A DNA stretch of 64,000 nt from Mya arenaria (Eukaryota > Mollusca > Bivalvia > Myida > Myidae): NCBI RefSeq assembly GCF_026914265.1, contig NC_069135.1, positions 37,956,946-38,020,945 of the forward strand, in the 5' to 3' direction. The translations under genes and the position numbers were made by a program. The notes below the pieces were generated by a model. It was not told the DNA's origin. It saw only the letters and a program-made list of their open reading frames with translations, and made no database searches. Positions 12,501-23,556 of the stretch are shown piece after piece. Every line of letters begins with the position of its first letter. The stretch's first letter is position 1.

Positions 12501-13560
12501 TTATGGCTTTCATCTCATGTATAACATCGGCAGTCTCAGTTGGATGATGACTTTCATCTCATCTATAACATCGGCAGCCTCAGTTGGATTATGGCTTTCA
12601 ACTCATGTATAGCATCGGCAGCCTCAGTTGGATTATGGCTTTCATCTCATCTATAACATCGGCAGCCTCAGTTGGATTATGGCTTTCATATCATGTATAA
12701 CATCGTCAGTCTCAATCGGATTATGGCTTTCAACTCATGTATAACATCGGCAGTCGCAGTTGGATTTTGACTTTCATCTCACGTATAACATCGGCAGTCG
12801 AAGTTGGATTATGGCTTTCATATCATGTATAACATCGGCAACCTCAGTTGGATTATGGCTTTCAACTCATGTATAACATCGGCAGTCTCGATCGGATGAT
12901 GACTTTCATCTCATGTATAACATCGGCAGCCTCAGTTGGATTATGGCTTTCATCATATCTATGACATCGGCAGTCTCAGTTGGATTATGACTTTCATATC
13001 ATGTATAACATCGGCAGCCTCAGTTGGATTATGGCTTTCATCTCATGTATAACATCGGCAGTCTCAGTTGGATTATGGCTTTCATCTCATGTATAACATC
13101 GGCAGTCTCAGTTGGATAATGACTTTCATCTCATCTATAACATCGGCAGCCTCAGTTGGATTATGGCTTTCATCTCATGTATAACATCGGCAGTCTCAGT
13201 TGGATGATGACTTTCATCTCATCTATAACATCGGCAGCCTCAGTTGGATTATGGCTTTCAACTCATGTATAGCATCGGCAGCCTCAGTTGGATTATGGCT
13301 TTCATCTCATCTATAACATCGGCAGCCTCAGTTGGATTATGGCTTTCATATCATGTATAACATCGTCAGTCTCAATCGGATTATGGCTTTCAACTCATGT
13401 ATAACATCGGCAGTCGCAGTTGGATTTTGACTTTCATCTCACGTATAACATCGGCAGTCGAAGTTGGATTATGACTTTTATCTTACGAATACCATCGAAA
13501 TCTCGGTTAGATTAGCACGTACTTATAGCGTATCGAATCGACAGTCTTAGTTGGATTACT
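6563..13560 (+). repeat. 44-bp minisatellite, about 159 units (copy A array)
   Basis: The core ATAACATCGGCAGTCTCAGT recurs every 44 bases with few length changes; the period was counted directly between successive CGGCAG cores. Variants fall into sub-types (AGTCGGATGATGAC versus AGTTGGATTATGGC; CATGTATAAC versus CATCTATAAC), with CGG-types common in the first half and TGG-types in the second. Both edges are diverged: the first units read CCAACGTATAGCACC, and the last (13480-13560) resemble the old short arrays after copies B and C. 44 is not a multiple of 3, so any open frame inside is incidental. No promoter or RNA gene is seen. Confidence 0.97.
12240..13472 (+). repeat. Higher-order duplication inside the 44-bp array
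   Basis: Rare variant units repeat in the same order. GGCAACCTCAG occurs at 12266 and 12838 (offset 572 = 13 units), CATCATATCTATGACATC follows in both, and GGCAGTCGCAG occurs near 12750 and 13410 (offset 660 = 15 units). The second copy therefore gained two units after the block was duplicated. The two blocks look almost identical, which points to a recent event. Confidence 0.85.
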
Positions 13561-14749
13561 ATTGTTCATTTACTGAAGGGGTATAAGCAACTCTGTCCGT
13601 GTATAAACCATAATGCAAATATTTTTTTAGTAAAGAAACATATTAAACGCTCTAAGAACTAAACTGAAACATTAGCAATAGAGGTCAATACAAACATTCC
13701 TGGTTTAGTGTAAGCTTGACGTTAAACATGAAGACATTCATAACTGAAGAAAAGTTATCAAACAAAAGAGGTTGTGTAATGCTGGTTCAACACTAGTACA
13801 ACCAATGAACTAGCGATGGTGTTGTTGTTTTTTCAACAGAGTCTTTAGAAACTCGACCATTTTGCTACGATAAAGTTTATTTCATTTTCACATTACAATT
13901 TGCATGTGACAGCATTTTGTTACTAGTGAAATATTTAATATGACGCTTATATCCGGCCACGATCACAGCCACGACATTCACATACCAGATGTTCATCTTA
14001 AAACAATTCATGTTCATTATCTTTAGCCTCGTTAGTCTCTCCATTCGTTAAATAGTTTTGAATATTCGAATCAGGGCGTTTCGGTGTAAAGCATTACTGA
14101 GCAACATGTTTTCTATTACTCCTCTTTTTATGCAGTCTTGACTTGCAATATACAAATGTACGACGTGAAAATGACCAATACATGACCAGATAGACAAGTT
14201 TTCAAAATGAACACATTTTTGAATAGAATGCCCCTATACAGAACTTTGATAAAAACCGGATGTATAATTCTATGATTGCTAATGGAAATATAAACAAAAA
14301 CAAAAATGTGAAGAAACAGAAATGTCAGCGTAGATCAAGGGACGTGTTGCTTTTTTACTTTTTATTTATAATTGATATATTTTATATGACGAAAGGTTTC
14401 TCCATTGTTATAAATCAGTCTTGGGATCATTCAAATAAAAAAGATTTATTTTACATAACTATGTTCTGAAATAACAACCTGGTCTTTTCATTTGAATTGA
14501 ATAACATCAGAAAGGGCCGCATAACTCGCGGTCAAATCCATTTGCATCATTGATAATAAATCATTTGTTTTGAATGTTATATGAAACCTGTTTATGTTAC
14601 ATTGATTATTTAGTATTAATGCAATAAAATATCATTAAATTAAACGACATCTGACACTGATATTAGTTTGCCTATTTGTCAATGCTTATTTATATGAAAA
14701 CAAATGTTCAAGCTAAATTTTTCGAGTGGGACCAAAAACTAGACATTTT
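13561..14749. other. Distal flank of duplicated block A
   Basis: No gene is seen; the 69-codon open frame at 14260-14469 looks like chance. Parts align with the DNA after the copy C array: AAACCATAATGCAAAT near 13606 versus GAACCATAACGCAAGT near 58090, and CAGTCTTGACTTGCAATATA near 14134 versus CAGTCTTAACTATCAATATA near 58699. It is therefore the outer part of the triplicated block. Confidence 0.6.
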
Positions 14750-15425
14750 TAGGGTTACTTTGCACACATGAGGTTACTTAGTACATATGAGGTTACTTGG
14801 TGTACCTGTGGTTACGTGGTGCACATGAGGTTACTTGGTGTCCCTGAGGCTACTTGGTGTACCTGAAGTTACTTGGTGTACATGATAATACTTCTGAGGT
14901 TACTTGGTGTACATGATGTTACGTGGTGTACATGAGGTTAATATGAGGTTACTTAAAGTGGTACACATGAGGTGTCTTGGTGTACGTGAGGCTACTTGGT
15001 GTACATGAGGTTACTTCCTGTACACGAGGTTACTTGGTGTACCAGAGGTTAATTGGGTTACCTGAGGTTACTCGGTGTACCTGAGGTTACTTGGTGAACA
15101 TGAGGTTACTTTGTTTACATGAGGTTACTTGGTGTACAGAAGGTTGCTTGGTGTTCATGAGGTTACTTGGTTAACATGAGGTTACTTTGTGTACATGAGG
15201 TTACTTTGTGTACAGAAGGTTACTTTGTGTACATTAGGTTACTTGGTGTTCATAAGGTTACTTGGTGTGCATGAGGTAACTTTGTGTACATGAGGATACT
15301 TGGTGTATTTAAGGTTACTTGGTGTAGATCATGATACTTGATTTACATAATATAACTTGGTACACATAAGGTTATTTGATGTACACGAGGTAACTTGATG
15401 TACATGTGGTTACTCGGTTGTTTGG
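14750..15425 (+). repeat. 19-bp minisatellite, about 35 units
   Basis: GAGGTTACTTGGTGTACAT is repeated head to tail with frequent substitutions and small indels, most regular between 14990 and 15300 and decaying toward both ends. It has no similarity to the 44-bp family. It sits just beyond the end of duplicated block A. Confidence 0.9.
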
Positions 15426-16346
15426 AATATAAGTGTTGTTAATGATTAAATCACAAGAGCAATCCGAAACATTTGATGTTTTGGGTCGTGATAAATTAGA
15501 ATTTGTCGTGCAAATCGGCCAATTCACGATATAATACATACATATAAAATTTATTTAGTGTCGTGTGACCCCAATTTCACAGCCATTCCCGGCAAGCTCA
15601 CCGCGGAACACCTCGGCCATTGTGCATCGAAAACAACCTCGGATGTATGCCAATACATCAGTAGAATTAGTTCGTTGAATTTTAAATAATAGTATTAAAA
15701 GATTGTACAGTTTTTACTTGTATTTTGTATTACTAAATTTTAATTGAGTGCCACTGAAGAGTTTTATTGCATAAATGATTAAGACTCCCAAGAGTAGTTT
15801 CATCAAGGTTTACTGCCGGATTAAAATTATTACGCTATCTACTCGAACATAGTTAAATATAAAGATTTCTGACAAAGGTTTACCGCCCATATACATCCGA
15901 GGTAGTTTTCGATAAAACTATCAATCGGAACACCTCGACAATTATCCAACTGAATTGAAGCTTGCCGGAGAAGGACGAGTTGTAACGACTGAGCAACGGA
16001 AATGCCACCGTGACTATTCGGCAGTTTGTGGTAAGCTCGGGATATACCTATTTTACGCGCTCCGAGTGTAAGAATGCTTGCCAACTGACTGTATTTAATT
16101 TCTTTTAAAGTAGATACGGGAATACATCTTCTGCATGTTTAAAAATATACTTAGATCTGAAAAAAGAGGATTTTTATTTAACAGTGCTTAACTTTAAGAT
16201 ATCGTGTTATATATCAGATTGAAATTGATCGATCTATTGTTTTCTTCGTATCAGCGGAGTACAAAACAATTTACTTCCTAGTTACAAAATAAACAGAAAA
16301 TGACTGTCTGATAGTTTGCGAGTCATTTTTACAATCAAGGCTAAAA
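15426..16346. other. Upstream region of the copy B gene, with an inverted repeat
   Basis: No gene is recognised; the 81-codon open frame on the minus strand (15839-16084) has no domain. GCATCGAAAACAACCTCGGATGTATG at about 15626 pairs inversely, with a few mismatches, with sequence near 15888-15915, and both sides carry a GGAACACCTCG motif (15605, 15928). This looks like an old fold-back element. The presumed promoter of the B-box gene lies somewhere before 16347, but I see no convincing TATA box. Confidence 0.4.
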
Positions 16347-18857
16347 ATGACTTCTAAATTTGAATCATCCATTCAGAGGGGTTGTGACTTCATCCATGAC
16401 TTTGCCTGCTCTCCGTGTGAAGAGAACGGATTTAACACCGAAGCTCACCATTATTGTACTCAATGCACAAAATATTACTGCCAAAACTGCGTTTCAAAAC
16501 ATAACGGATTATATCAGAAGCACGCGGTACTCGGACGGAAGGACGTGAATAAATGGGAGGCAGCCCCAGGGGTGGTGGACGACTTGGAGAGATGTGGGAA
16601 GCATCCCGGGGAGGCACTGAAGCTGGTATGTGGTGACCATGACCGGCTGTGCTGTCATGTGTGCGTCGCCGTGGACCACAGGTATGTTAAAAATATGGCA
16701 ATTTAAAGGTGCACAACATAGGTTAATGCAAACTATTTTTATATTTTATTGATTATAAAGTTTAACTCATTTGAATTTTAAACAAAACAAAGCTTTCGAT
16801 TTGTGAATATATAAAAAGATATCAACTACAATGTATGTATATGACATTTTTCAATTATTGCTACGTGGCCACAAATTCCCCAGATAAAAAAGTACAAAAT
16901 ATCATTAATATTTTTTATCCGTATACACATCATATGCCTTTTTTGGTTTTGATCGTTTAAATAAAAATTGAGTTAAACATTAGCATGCATTGTTCGCGTC
17001 AACCTATATTATGCGCCTTTGCTGTTATCCGTGTGTCGCCGTGGACCACAGGTTTGAAGGAAGAAAATGTCAACTTAAAGGCGCACAACATAAGTTAATG
17101 CAAAATATTTTATTATTTTTATAAATTATTATTTTTAACTTATTTGACTTTTCATGATAAAATTAAAAAGGCTTATGATTGTGTACATTTTACAAAAATA
17201 TTAGTTTCTGAACATGCTAATGGTGATTCAATTAATGGCTACGTGGCAACAATTACCCAGTTTAAAAAAAAATCACTGAAACTGTACACAAGTCTTTTTT
17301 TCGGTTTTGATCAATCAAGTCAAATTAATAAACCATAATAATGCATTACAAACTAAAAGAAAATCATTTTTGCATCAATCTAAATTGCGTCAAATGTTTA
17401 ATCATTTTCTATAACATTGTCCGACATAAGCAAGGTCACATTCAATTTAAGCAGATCTGATAACAATTGTTTCACAACTTCTTTGTTTCAGACAATGCTC
17501 CAAAATCCATCCCATTCCAGATGTAGCAAAAGGTATTCAGAGAAATATTGAGTTTCAACAAATTCCAAAGAAGATAGCTGAACTTGAAAAGCAATTCGGG
17601 CTGATGAAAGAAGCAAGAATAAAAAATACGACATCTCTGAAAAAGACGCGGACAGCCATTTCTGATGAAATTAAAACCATACGTAAAACGATCAACGAAA
17701 TTCTTGATAAGATTGAGAAGGCAACTTTACAGGACTTGGACGGAATGATAGCTAAACTTGAAAATAATATAAAGAAAGATATCGAAACTTGTGATAAAAA
17801 GACTATCGAACTGCAAAACATGATTGCCGCTTTTCAAACCAAAGCAAAATCAAGCGAGTCAAAATCATATATTGCGTACAGAAAGAGCCAGGATATGATG
17901 TCACAAGCAAACGATCAACTTCGTGGCATATCAGTCATTGCGTGTTACAATGTAACATTTCAAGCCAATAACCTTATAGAAGAACTTTTATCTGCAGTAA
18001 AGACGTTTGGAACGAATAAAGAACAAACTGTTATGACCAAACAGCGAGAAGATCCCCTTTCCGATTCAAACCACGTCTTCAGTGTTGCAGAGTACAAGGA
18101 GTACAACGTGAAGATGAGTGATGACAAATATCGATGTGATATCAGAGGCGTATGTGAATTGCCTAGTGGAGAGTTTGTCATAGTAGACTATGACAATTGT
18201 AAAGTGAAGCTACTGGACAAGGAGTACAGGGTGCTCGACCACTGTGATGTCCCGGGGAAGCCATGGGACGTGTGCCACATTGACGGAAATGAAGTGGCCG
18301 TTTGTGTTGAAAGTGAACTTTATTTCATTAATGCTACGAAAGGGAAACTCGTAACTACGAGGAAGTTAAGCTTCACCCATGTGTGTTATGCCGCAGCACA
18401 TCATGGTGGCAAGCTTTACATCTCCTCCTGTACCGCCCTGTACGTCTACACGATGTCAGGACAGAAGGTGAAGATGCTGTACGAGGACACGTCTGGGGAA
18501 TTCACGGTGCAGAAATGTGCCATCAGTAACGACGGGAAAACAATCTACATCATAAACAGCAGTAAACATCAACTGATTACCCTAGACAACAACGGTAACA
18601 AGCTGGCCTTACTCACTGACCCTGACATGAGGTACCCTACTGGAGTACACGTGACACCTGCTGGACACGTGTTCGTCTGCTGCTATGACTCCGACACAGT
18701 GCTGCAGGTTGACAAAGACGGGGAGAAGAAGTTGGCCACTCTGGCAAGGGAAGAAAACGGACTGTACAGTCCGTATGATTTATTGTTCAGCAGCAGCACT
18801 TCCTCTCTGATTGTTGGTGGAATAAAAGACACACTTCTTGTTATCAAGTTAAATTAA
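16347..18857 (+). CDS. RING-less TRIM-like protein: B-boxes, coiled coil, NHL-type propeller (copy B)
   Basis: Two exons: 16347-16681 and 17492-18857, giving 566 codons plus stop. The donor AG|GTATGTT and acceptor TTTGTTTCAG|ACAA join in phase and complete a zinc finger across the junction. Residues 21-60 form a B-box1-like Cys/His cluster (C21, C24, C37, C40, C45, C48, H52, H59). Residues 83-118 form a B-box2 (C83, H86, C95, C103, C106, H111, H118; the last His lies in exon 2). Residues about 130-280 are charged and heptad-like, a coiled coil. Residues about 318-566 hold NHL/propeller-like repeats (GVCELPSGEFVIVD, PTGVHVTPAGHVFVCC, LIVGG). There is no N-terminal RING, so ubiquitin ligase activity cannot be assumed. 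Related bivalve families are often called TRIM2/3/56/71-like; a role in immunity or RNA regulation would be inference. The frame is intact, unlike copies A and C. Confidence 0.88.
16655..17350 (+). repeat. Tandem duplication spanning an exon end and intron
   Basis: The last ~27 bases of exon 1 plus ~340 bases of intron are repeated once in tandem. GTCGCCGTGGACCACAGGT occurs at 16665 and again at 17034, each followed by an AAAGGYGCACAACATA motif and later GCTACGTGGC and GGTTTTGATC motifs. The second exon-end copy keeps a GT (CACAG|GTTTGA), making a decoy donor within the intron. Copy C has the same internal duplication (54284 and 54704), so it predates the gene duplication. Confidence 0.85.
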
Positions 18858-19495
18858 AACTAAAAACAATGTTTGATTTGGTACTATCGAACTGGGATCT
18901 TTCTTATTGTTGCAAAGTATATTACAGTTTTGTCATATATAATTGTTTTGTTTAGACCGCTGGCTATAAGTTATATGATAGGAATCCAAAAAGCACCTTG
19001 TGAATACTTTTATTTGATCATATTTGGGACAATTTATATCCCACAAACTATGTGAAATAATAATATTATACATATTTTATTTGATGAATGTAGAAAGTTC
19101 AATTTTCGTGTATATATATATATTACCTATTAACAAGCATAGAAACGTATTATTTTTATTATGCTATTCGCGTTTTGTAAACTCATTAAAAGAGAGGCGA
19201 ATAAACGCTTTATCAAGCTCGTTTTTGCATCAATATATACGTTGGCATTTATAACTTACAGAACACCACCATTTTGATTTATTCAAATGGAACGTCATGA
19301 AAATTTACTTGCATAATATACACAAAGTCAGGTGAATTGCAATAGAAAAATCAAAAAAAATATCTCATAAATCAATGTCTGTGAAAGGGTTAACGTGAAA
19401 CATAATAAAATCATCTTTTGAAGAATGCATACCCGATTTTGAACGTATACTGAAATTAATTTTGAAGGATAGATTCTCAAGAAACAAAAAGCATA
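18858..19495 (+). other. 3' untranslated region and downstream flank of copy B
   Basis: This aligns with the DNA after copy C: ACTATCGAACTGGGATC occurs after both stops, as does a TTGTTTTGTTTAG motif. The open frames inside (18873-19055, 19024-19254) are AT-rich and have no support. A conserved polyadenylation signal lies at 19200. Confidence 0.7.
19200..19205 (+). terminator. Candidate polyadenylation signal of copy B
   Basis: AATAAA in the context GCGAATAAACGCTTT lies 343 bases after the stop codon. The same signal in the same context (GCAAATAAACGCTTT) is kept downstream of copy C at 56807, while much of the sequence around it has diverged. Confidence 0.55.
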
Positions 19496-19496
19496 A

Positions 19497-20250
19497 ATAT
19501 TACGTATAACATCGACAGTCTGGGTAAGAGTCAGACGTACATCTCACGTATAACATCAACAGCCTCGGTTAGATTCAGACATACATCTCACGTATAACAT
19601 CGCCAGTCTCAGTAAGTTTGGGCCTTATATCTCGCGTATAACATCGACAGTTTCGGTTAGATTGAGACTTATATCTCATGTATAACATCGACAGTCTCGG
19701 TTAGATTTAGACTTACATATCATGTTTTGCATTGACAGTCTTGATTAGACTGAGACTTTCTTCTCAGGTTTAACATCGACAGTCTTGGTTTGACTGAGAC
19801 TAACATCTCAGATTAAACATCAATAGTCTCAATTGGAATGAGATTTACAACTCGCATACTAGTAAATCATTAACATACCGGTTTGATTGTGACTTACATC
19901 TAACGTGTAACATCGACATTCGCCGTAAGATTCAGACGTACATCCCATATGCACCAAGGTCAGTCTCGGTTATAGTGAGACTAACATCACATTAAAACAT
20001 ATTTTATTGACAGTCTCAGTTAGTTTGAGACTTATTTCCTTCGCTTAATATCGACAGTCTCGGTTAGATTGAGCCTTTCATCACACATGTAATTTTGCCA
20101 ATCTCGGTTAGTTTAAGACTTACATCCCATAATAAACATCGACAGTCTCCGTTGGACTGAAACTTACATCTATCGTGTTCAGACATCGACACTCTCGGTC
20201 AGATTGAGACCTTCATCCCACATATAAAATCGTCAGTTTTAGCTTGAATG
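19497..20250 (+). repeat. Diverged 44-bp minisatellite (copy B array), about 17 units
   Basis: Units built on ATAACATCGACAGTCTCGGT with spacers like TTAGATTGAGACTTACATCT recur at about 44 bases. They are clearly related to the large array at 6563-13560 (CATCGGCAGTCTCAGT) but are old and poorly matched to one another. The array lies about 640 bases after the copy B stop codon, as the copy C array lies about 600 bases after its stop. Confidence 0.85.
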
Positions 20251-20845
20251 CGAAAGGTGATACACAGAAATGGTAGGTGCATTTCAATCAAGGATGAACC
20301 ATAACGCAAGTGTTTTTGATAAAAAAAGGTGAGAACTGAATGAAAGATAAATCATTCACAAACATAATATGTTAAGAACAATATTGTCGTTAGAAATGAA
20401 ACTTATCATTTATTGAAGATAGATCATTCGTTTTTTTAAATAATGTGGTGTTATATATTTTAGCTGAAACCGTACATAAGCTTCATTTAATTTTAACATA
20501 TAACAACATTGTATTTATCATTCTCGTTGGCACGTTGATATGCGAGAGTGTGGTCTTGTGTTGTGGGGGAAACCTACTTGTTCGGCTTGGTGGCAACACA
20601 CCAAACTCACATGCGCATATCAAACCCGGGTCGCCAAAATGAGAAGCGAGTGCGCTGACCACTGCACTAACCGGACAACCTAAAACAGAAGCTGGCCAAT
20701 GGTGCTATAATTTATAATCAATTTTAAACATCCACAAAGCTTAGTTGTAAAATTATGTTTAATACGTCTTATGTGTATAAATTATTCGTTCTGTACACAT
20801 AACTTCCCTTGAAATGATACCTTCTTCATATGTGGTCACCTGGCC
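20251..20845. other. Distal flank of duplicated block B
   Basis: It matches the flank after copy C: GAACCATAACGCAAGTGTTT near 20288 versus 58086, GATAGATCATTC near 20419 versus 58220, AGAAGCTGGCCAATG near 20687 versus 59034, and GGTCACCTGGC near 20833 versus 59159. No gene is seen. The match ends where the 20-bp array begins. A SINE interrupts it. Confidence 0.75.
20530..20680 (-). mobile_element. tRNA-derived SINE
   Basis: On the minus strand the sequence begins GGTTGTCCGGTTAGTGCAGT and continues GGTCAGCGCACTCGC, a typical A-box region; GGGTTTGATATGC about 40 bases on resembles a B-box. A non-tRNA body follows toward lower coordinates. The matching flank of copy C lacks this sequence, so it inserted after the block was duplicated. 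The 3' end and target duplication are not resolved. Confidence 0.75.
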
Positions 20846-23023
20846 GTGATTTCATGAAGGGAGACCTGATTTCAGGATGGGACACATGATTTCAGGAAGA
20901 AACATTTGATTTCAGAAAAGGACACTTGATTTTCGGAAGGGACAGGTGATCTCAGGAAGGGAGACCTGATTTCAGGAAGTGACATCTGATTTGAGGGGGA
21001 GAGACTTGCTTTCAGGAAGGGGCAGGTGGTTTCAGGAATGGACAGGTGATTTCAGGGAGGGACAAATGATTTCAGGAAGGGACAGGTGATTTCAGGAAGG
21101 GACAGGTGATTTCAGGAAGGGAAAAATGATTTCAGGAAGGGACACATGATTTCAGGAAGGGACAGGTGATTTCAGGAAGGGACATGTGATTTCAGGAAGG
21201 GACAGGTGATTTCAGGAGGGGACAGGTGATTACAGGAAGGGACATATTATTTCAGGAAGGGACATATGATTTCAGGAAGGGACACATGATTTCAGGAAGG
21301 GACAGGTTATTACAGGAAGGGACAGGTGATTTCAGTAAGGGGCACATGATTTCAGGAAGGGACACATGATTTCAGGAGGGGACAGGTGATTTCAGGAAGG
21401 GACACATGATTTCAGAAAGGGACAGTTGATTTCAGTAAGGGACAGTTGATTTCAGGAAGGGACACATGATTTCAGGAAATGACAGGTTATTTCAGTAAGG
21501 GACACATGATTTATAGGAAGTGACATTTGATTTCCGTAAGGGACAGTTGATTTCAGGAAGGGACACATGATTTCAGTAAGGGACAGTTGATTTCAGGAAG
21601 GGACACATGATTTCAGGAAGGGACAGGTGGTTTCAGGATGGGACACATGATTTTAGGAAGGGACAAATGATTTCAGGAAGGGACACATGCTTTTAGGAAG
21701 AGACAGGTGATTTCAGGAAGGGACACCTGATTTCAGGATGAGACACATATTTTCAGGAAGGAACATATTATTTCAGGAAGGGACACATGATTTCATTAAG
21801 GGACACATGGTTACTGGAAGGGACACATGATTTCAGGAAGAGACACCTTCTTTCAGGAAGGGACATATTATTTCAGGAAGGGACACATGATTTCATTAAG
21901 GGACACATGCTTTCAGAAAGGGATACATAGTTTCTGGGAGGGACACATGATTTCAGGAAGGGACAGGTGATTTCAGGAAAGGACACATTATTTCAGGAAG
22001 GAAGGAACAGGTGATTTCAGGAAGGGACAGGTGATTTCAGGATGGGACAGGTGATTTCAGGAGAGGGCACTTGATTTCAGGAAGGAAGGCAAAGGTGATT
22101 TCAGGAATGAAGGCACAGGTGATTTCAGTAAGTGACAGGTGATTTCAGGAAGGGACAGGTGATTTCAGGAAGGCACACATGATTTCAGGAAGAGACACCT
22201 CCTTTCAGGAAGGGACATATTATTTCAGGAAGGGACATATGATTTCAGGAAAAGACAGATGATTTCAGGAAGGGACAGGTGATTTCATGAAGAGACACAT
22301 GATTTCAGGAAGAGACACCTCCTTTCAGGAAGGGACATATTATTTCAGGAAGGGACATATGATTTCAGGAAGAGACAGATGATTTCAGGATGGGACACAT
22401 GCTTTTAGGAAGGGACACATTATTTCAGGAAGGGACACATAGTTTCTGGGAGGGACACATGGTTACTGGAAGGACACATGATTTTAGGAAGGAACACATG
22501 ATTTCAGAAACGGACAAATGATTTCAGGAGGGGACACATGATTTTTGGAAGAGACACATGATTTAAGGAGGGAACACATGATTTCAGGAAGGGACACATG
22601 ATTTCAGGAAGGGGCATATGATTTCAGGAAAAGACAGATGATTTCACGAAGGGACATATGATTTCAGGAAAAGACAGATGATTTCAGGAAAAGACAGATG
22701 ATTTCAGGAAGGGACACATGATTTCAGGAAGGGACATATGATTTCAGGAAAAGACAGATGATTTCAGGAAGGGACATATGATTTCAGGAAAAGACAGATG
22801 ATTTCAGGAAAAGACAGATGATTTCAGGAAGGGACACATGATTTCAGGAGGGGACAGGTGATTTCAGGAAGAGACACATGATTTCAGGAAGGGACACATG
22901 ATATCAGGAAGGGACACATGATTTCAGGAAGGGACACATGATTTCAGAAAGGGACACATGATTTCAGGAAAGGACACATGATTTCAGGAAGGGGCACATG
23001 ATTTCAGGAAGGGACACATGATT
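20846..23023 (+). repeat. 20-bp minisatellite, about 109 units
   Basis: GATTTCAGGAAGGGACACAT is repeated head to tail with variants at the last six bases (CAGGTG, CATATG, CAAATG) and occasional 24-bp units (GGAAGGAAGG). Local higher-order copies are visible: the alternation of GGGACATATG and AAGACAGATG units near 22610-22720 recurs near 22730-22840, and CACCTCCTTTCAGG near 22196 recurs near 22316. The array begins where homology between blocks B and C ends. Confidence 0.95.
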
Positions 23024-23168
23024 ACGTACAGTTTATTGTGTGTATGTATAGGTGCGACGCAGTATTTTGGCTATGCCATTTCAAATTTACAATGTTTGAT
23101 TATTCTATTTTTTTTGAAATCATTCCTGAAATATGCAAGCTTTTATTTCATTTTTATCATTTTTTTTA
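23024..23168. other. Spacer after the 20-bp array
   Basis: AT-rich sequence with nothing recognised. Confidence 0.4.
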
Positions 23169-23280
23169 AAAGCTTCACTCTCACAGATTGACCGTTTTGA
23201 CCACTTATTACTTTTGTCTTGGAATAATCCAATTTTTGCGTGAATATCTGAACAGCGGTAATTATAGACTACTGTAGAAA
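23169..23280 (+). mobile_element. Fragment of a TTAA-type MITE family
   Basis: AAGCTTCACTCTCACAGATT at 23171 and then GACCGTTTTGACCACTTATT match the left end of the elements at 26186 and 45057. Only the left part is clear; the right terminal repeat was not found, so this copy is truncated or decayed. Confidence 0.6.
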
Positions 23281-23412
23281 TATCAAATTACACTTTTCTT
23301 GTTTACGTTAAAAATAAATTATGTATTTTGCCGAAGAAAATCATTATTCTTAAAGCGTGAGTAATGCTTCTTTCAGCCTTAAACCATTAATTTTCGAACG
23401 TACATGTAATGC

Positions 23413-23556
23413 GGTGGTATTCAATATGCAATTTAAGTCGATCTTATGGTCATATATCATTGACCACATTCAGTGTATAGGTTCGTTATTTATACCGAGG
23501 AATCCGATTAGCCACATCGTTTTAAGACCCAATTAAGACCAATATTGAATACCACC
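23413..23556. mobile_element. MITE with 15-bp terminal inverted repeats
   Basis: GGTGGTATTCAATAT at 23413-23427 is the exact reverse complement of ATATTGAATACCACC at 23542-23556. Similarity continues weakly inward (CTTAA motifs). It is 144 bases long and non-coding. The superfamily is not determined and no target duplication was recognised. Confidence 0.65.

Noticed and set aside
6563-13560. CRISPR-like repeat array
   Set aside because: Units are contiguous with no variable spacers, the genome is animal, and no cas genes are present; it is a minisatellite.
15839-16084. 81-codon minus-strand frame upstream of the B-box gene
   Set aside because: No domain, no start support, and it lies in an inverted-repeat region.
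16347-16706. Single-exon 119-codon protein ending in the intron
   Set aside because: The frame crosses a good donor (AG|GTATGTT), and splicing to 17492 completes the B-box and joins the coiled coil in phase.
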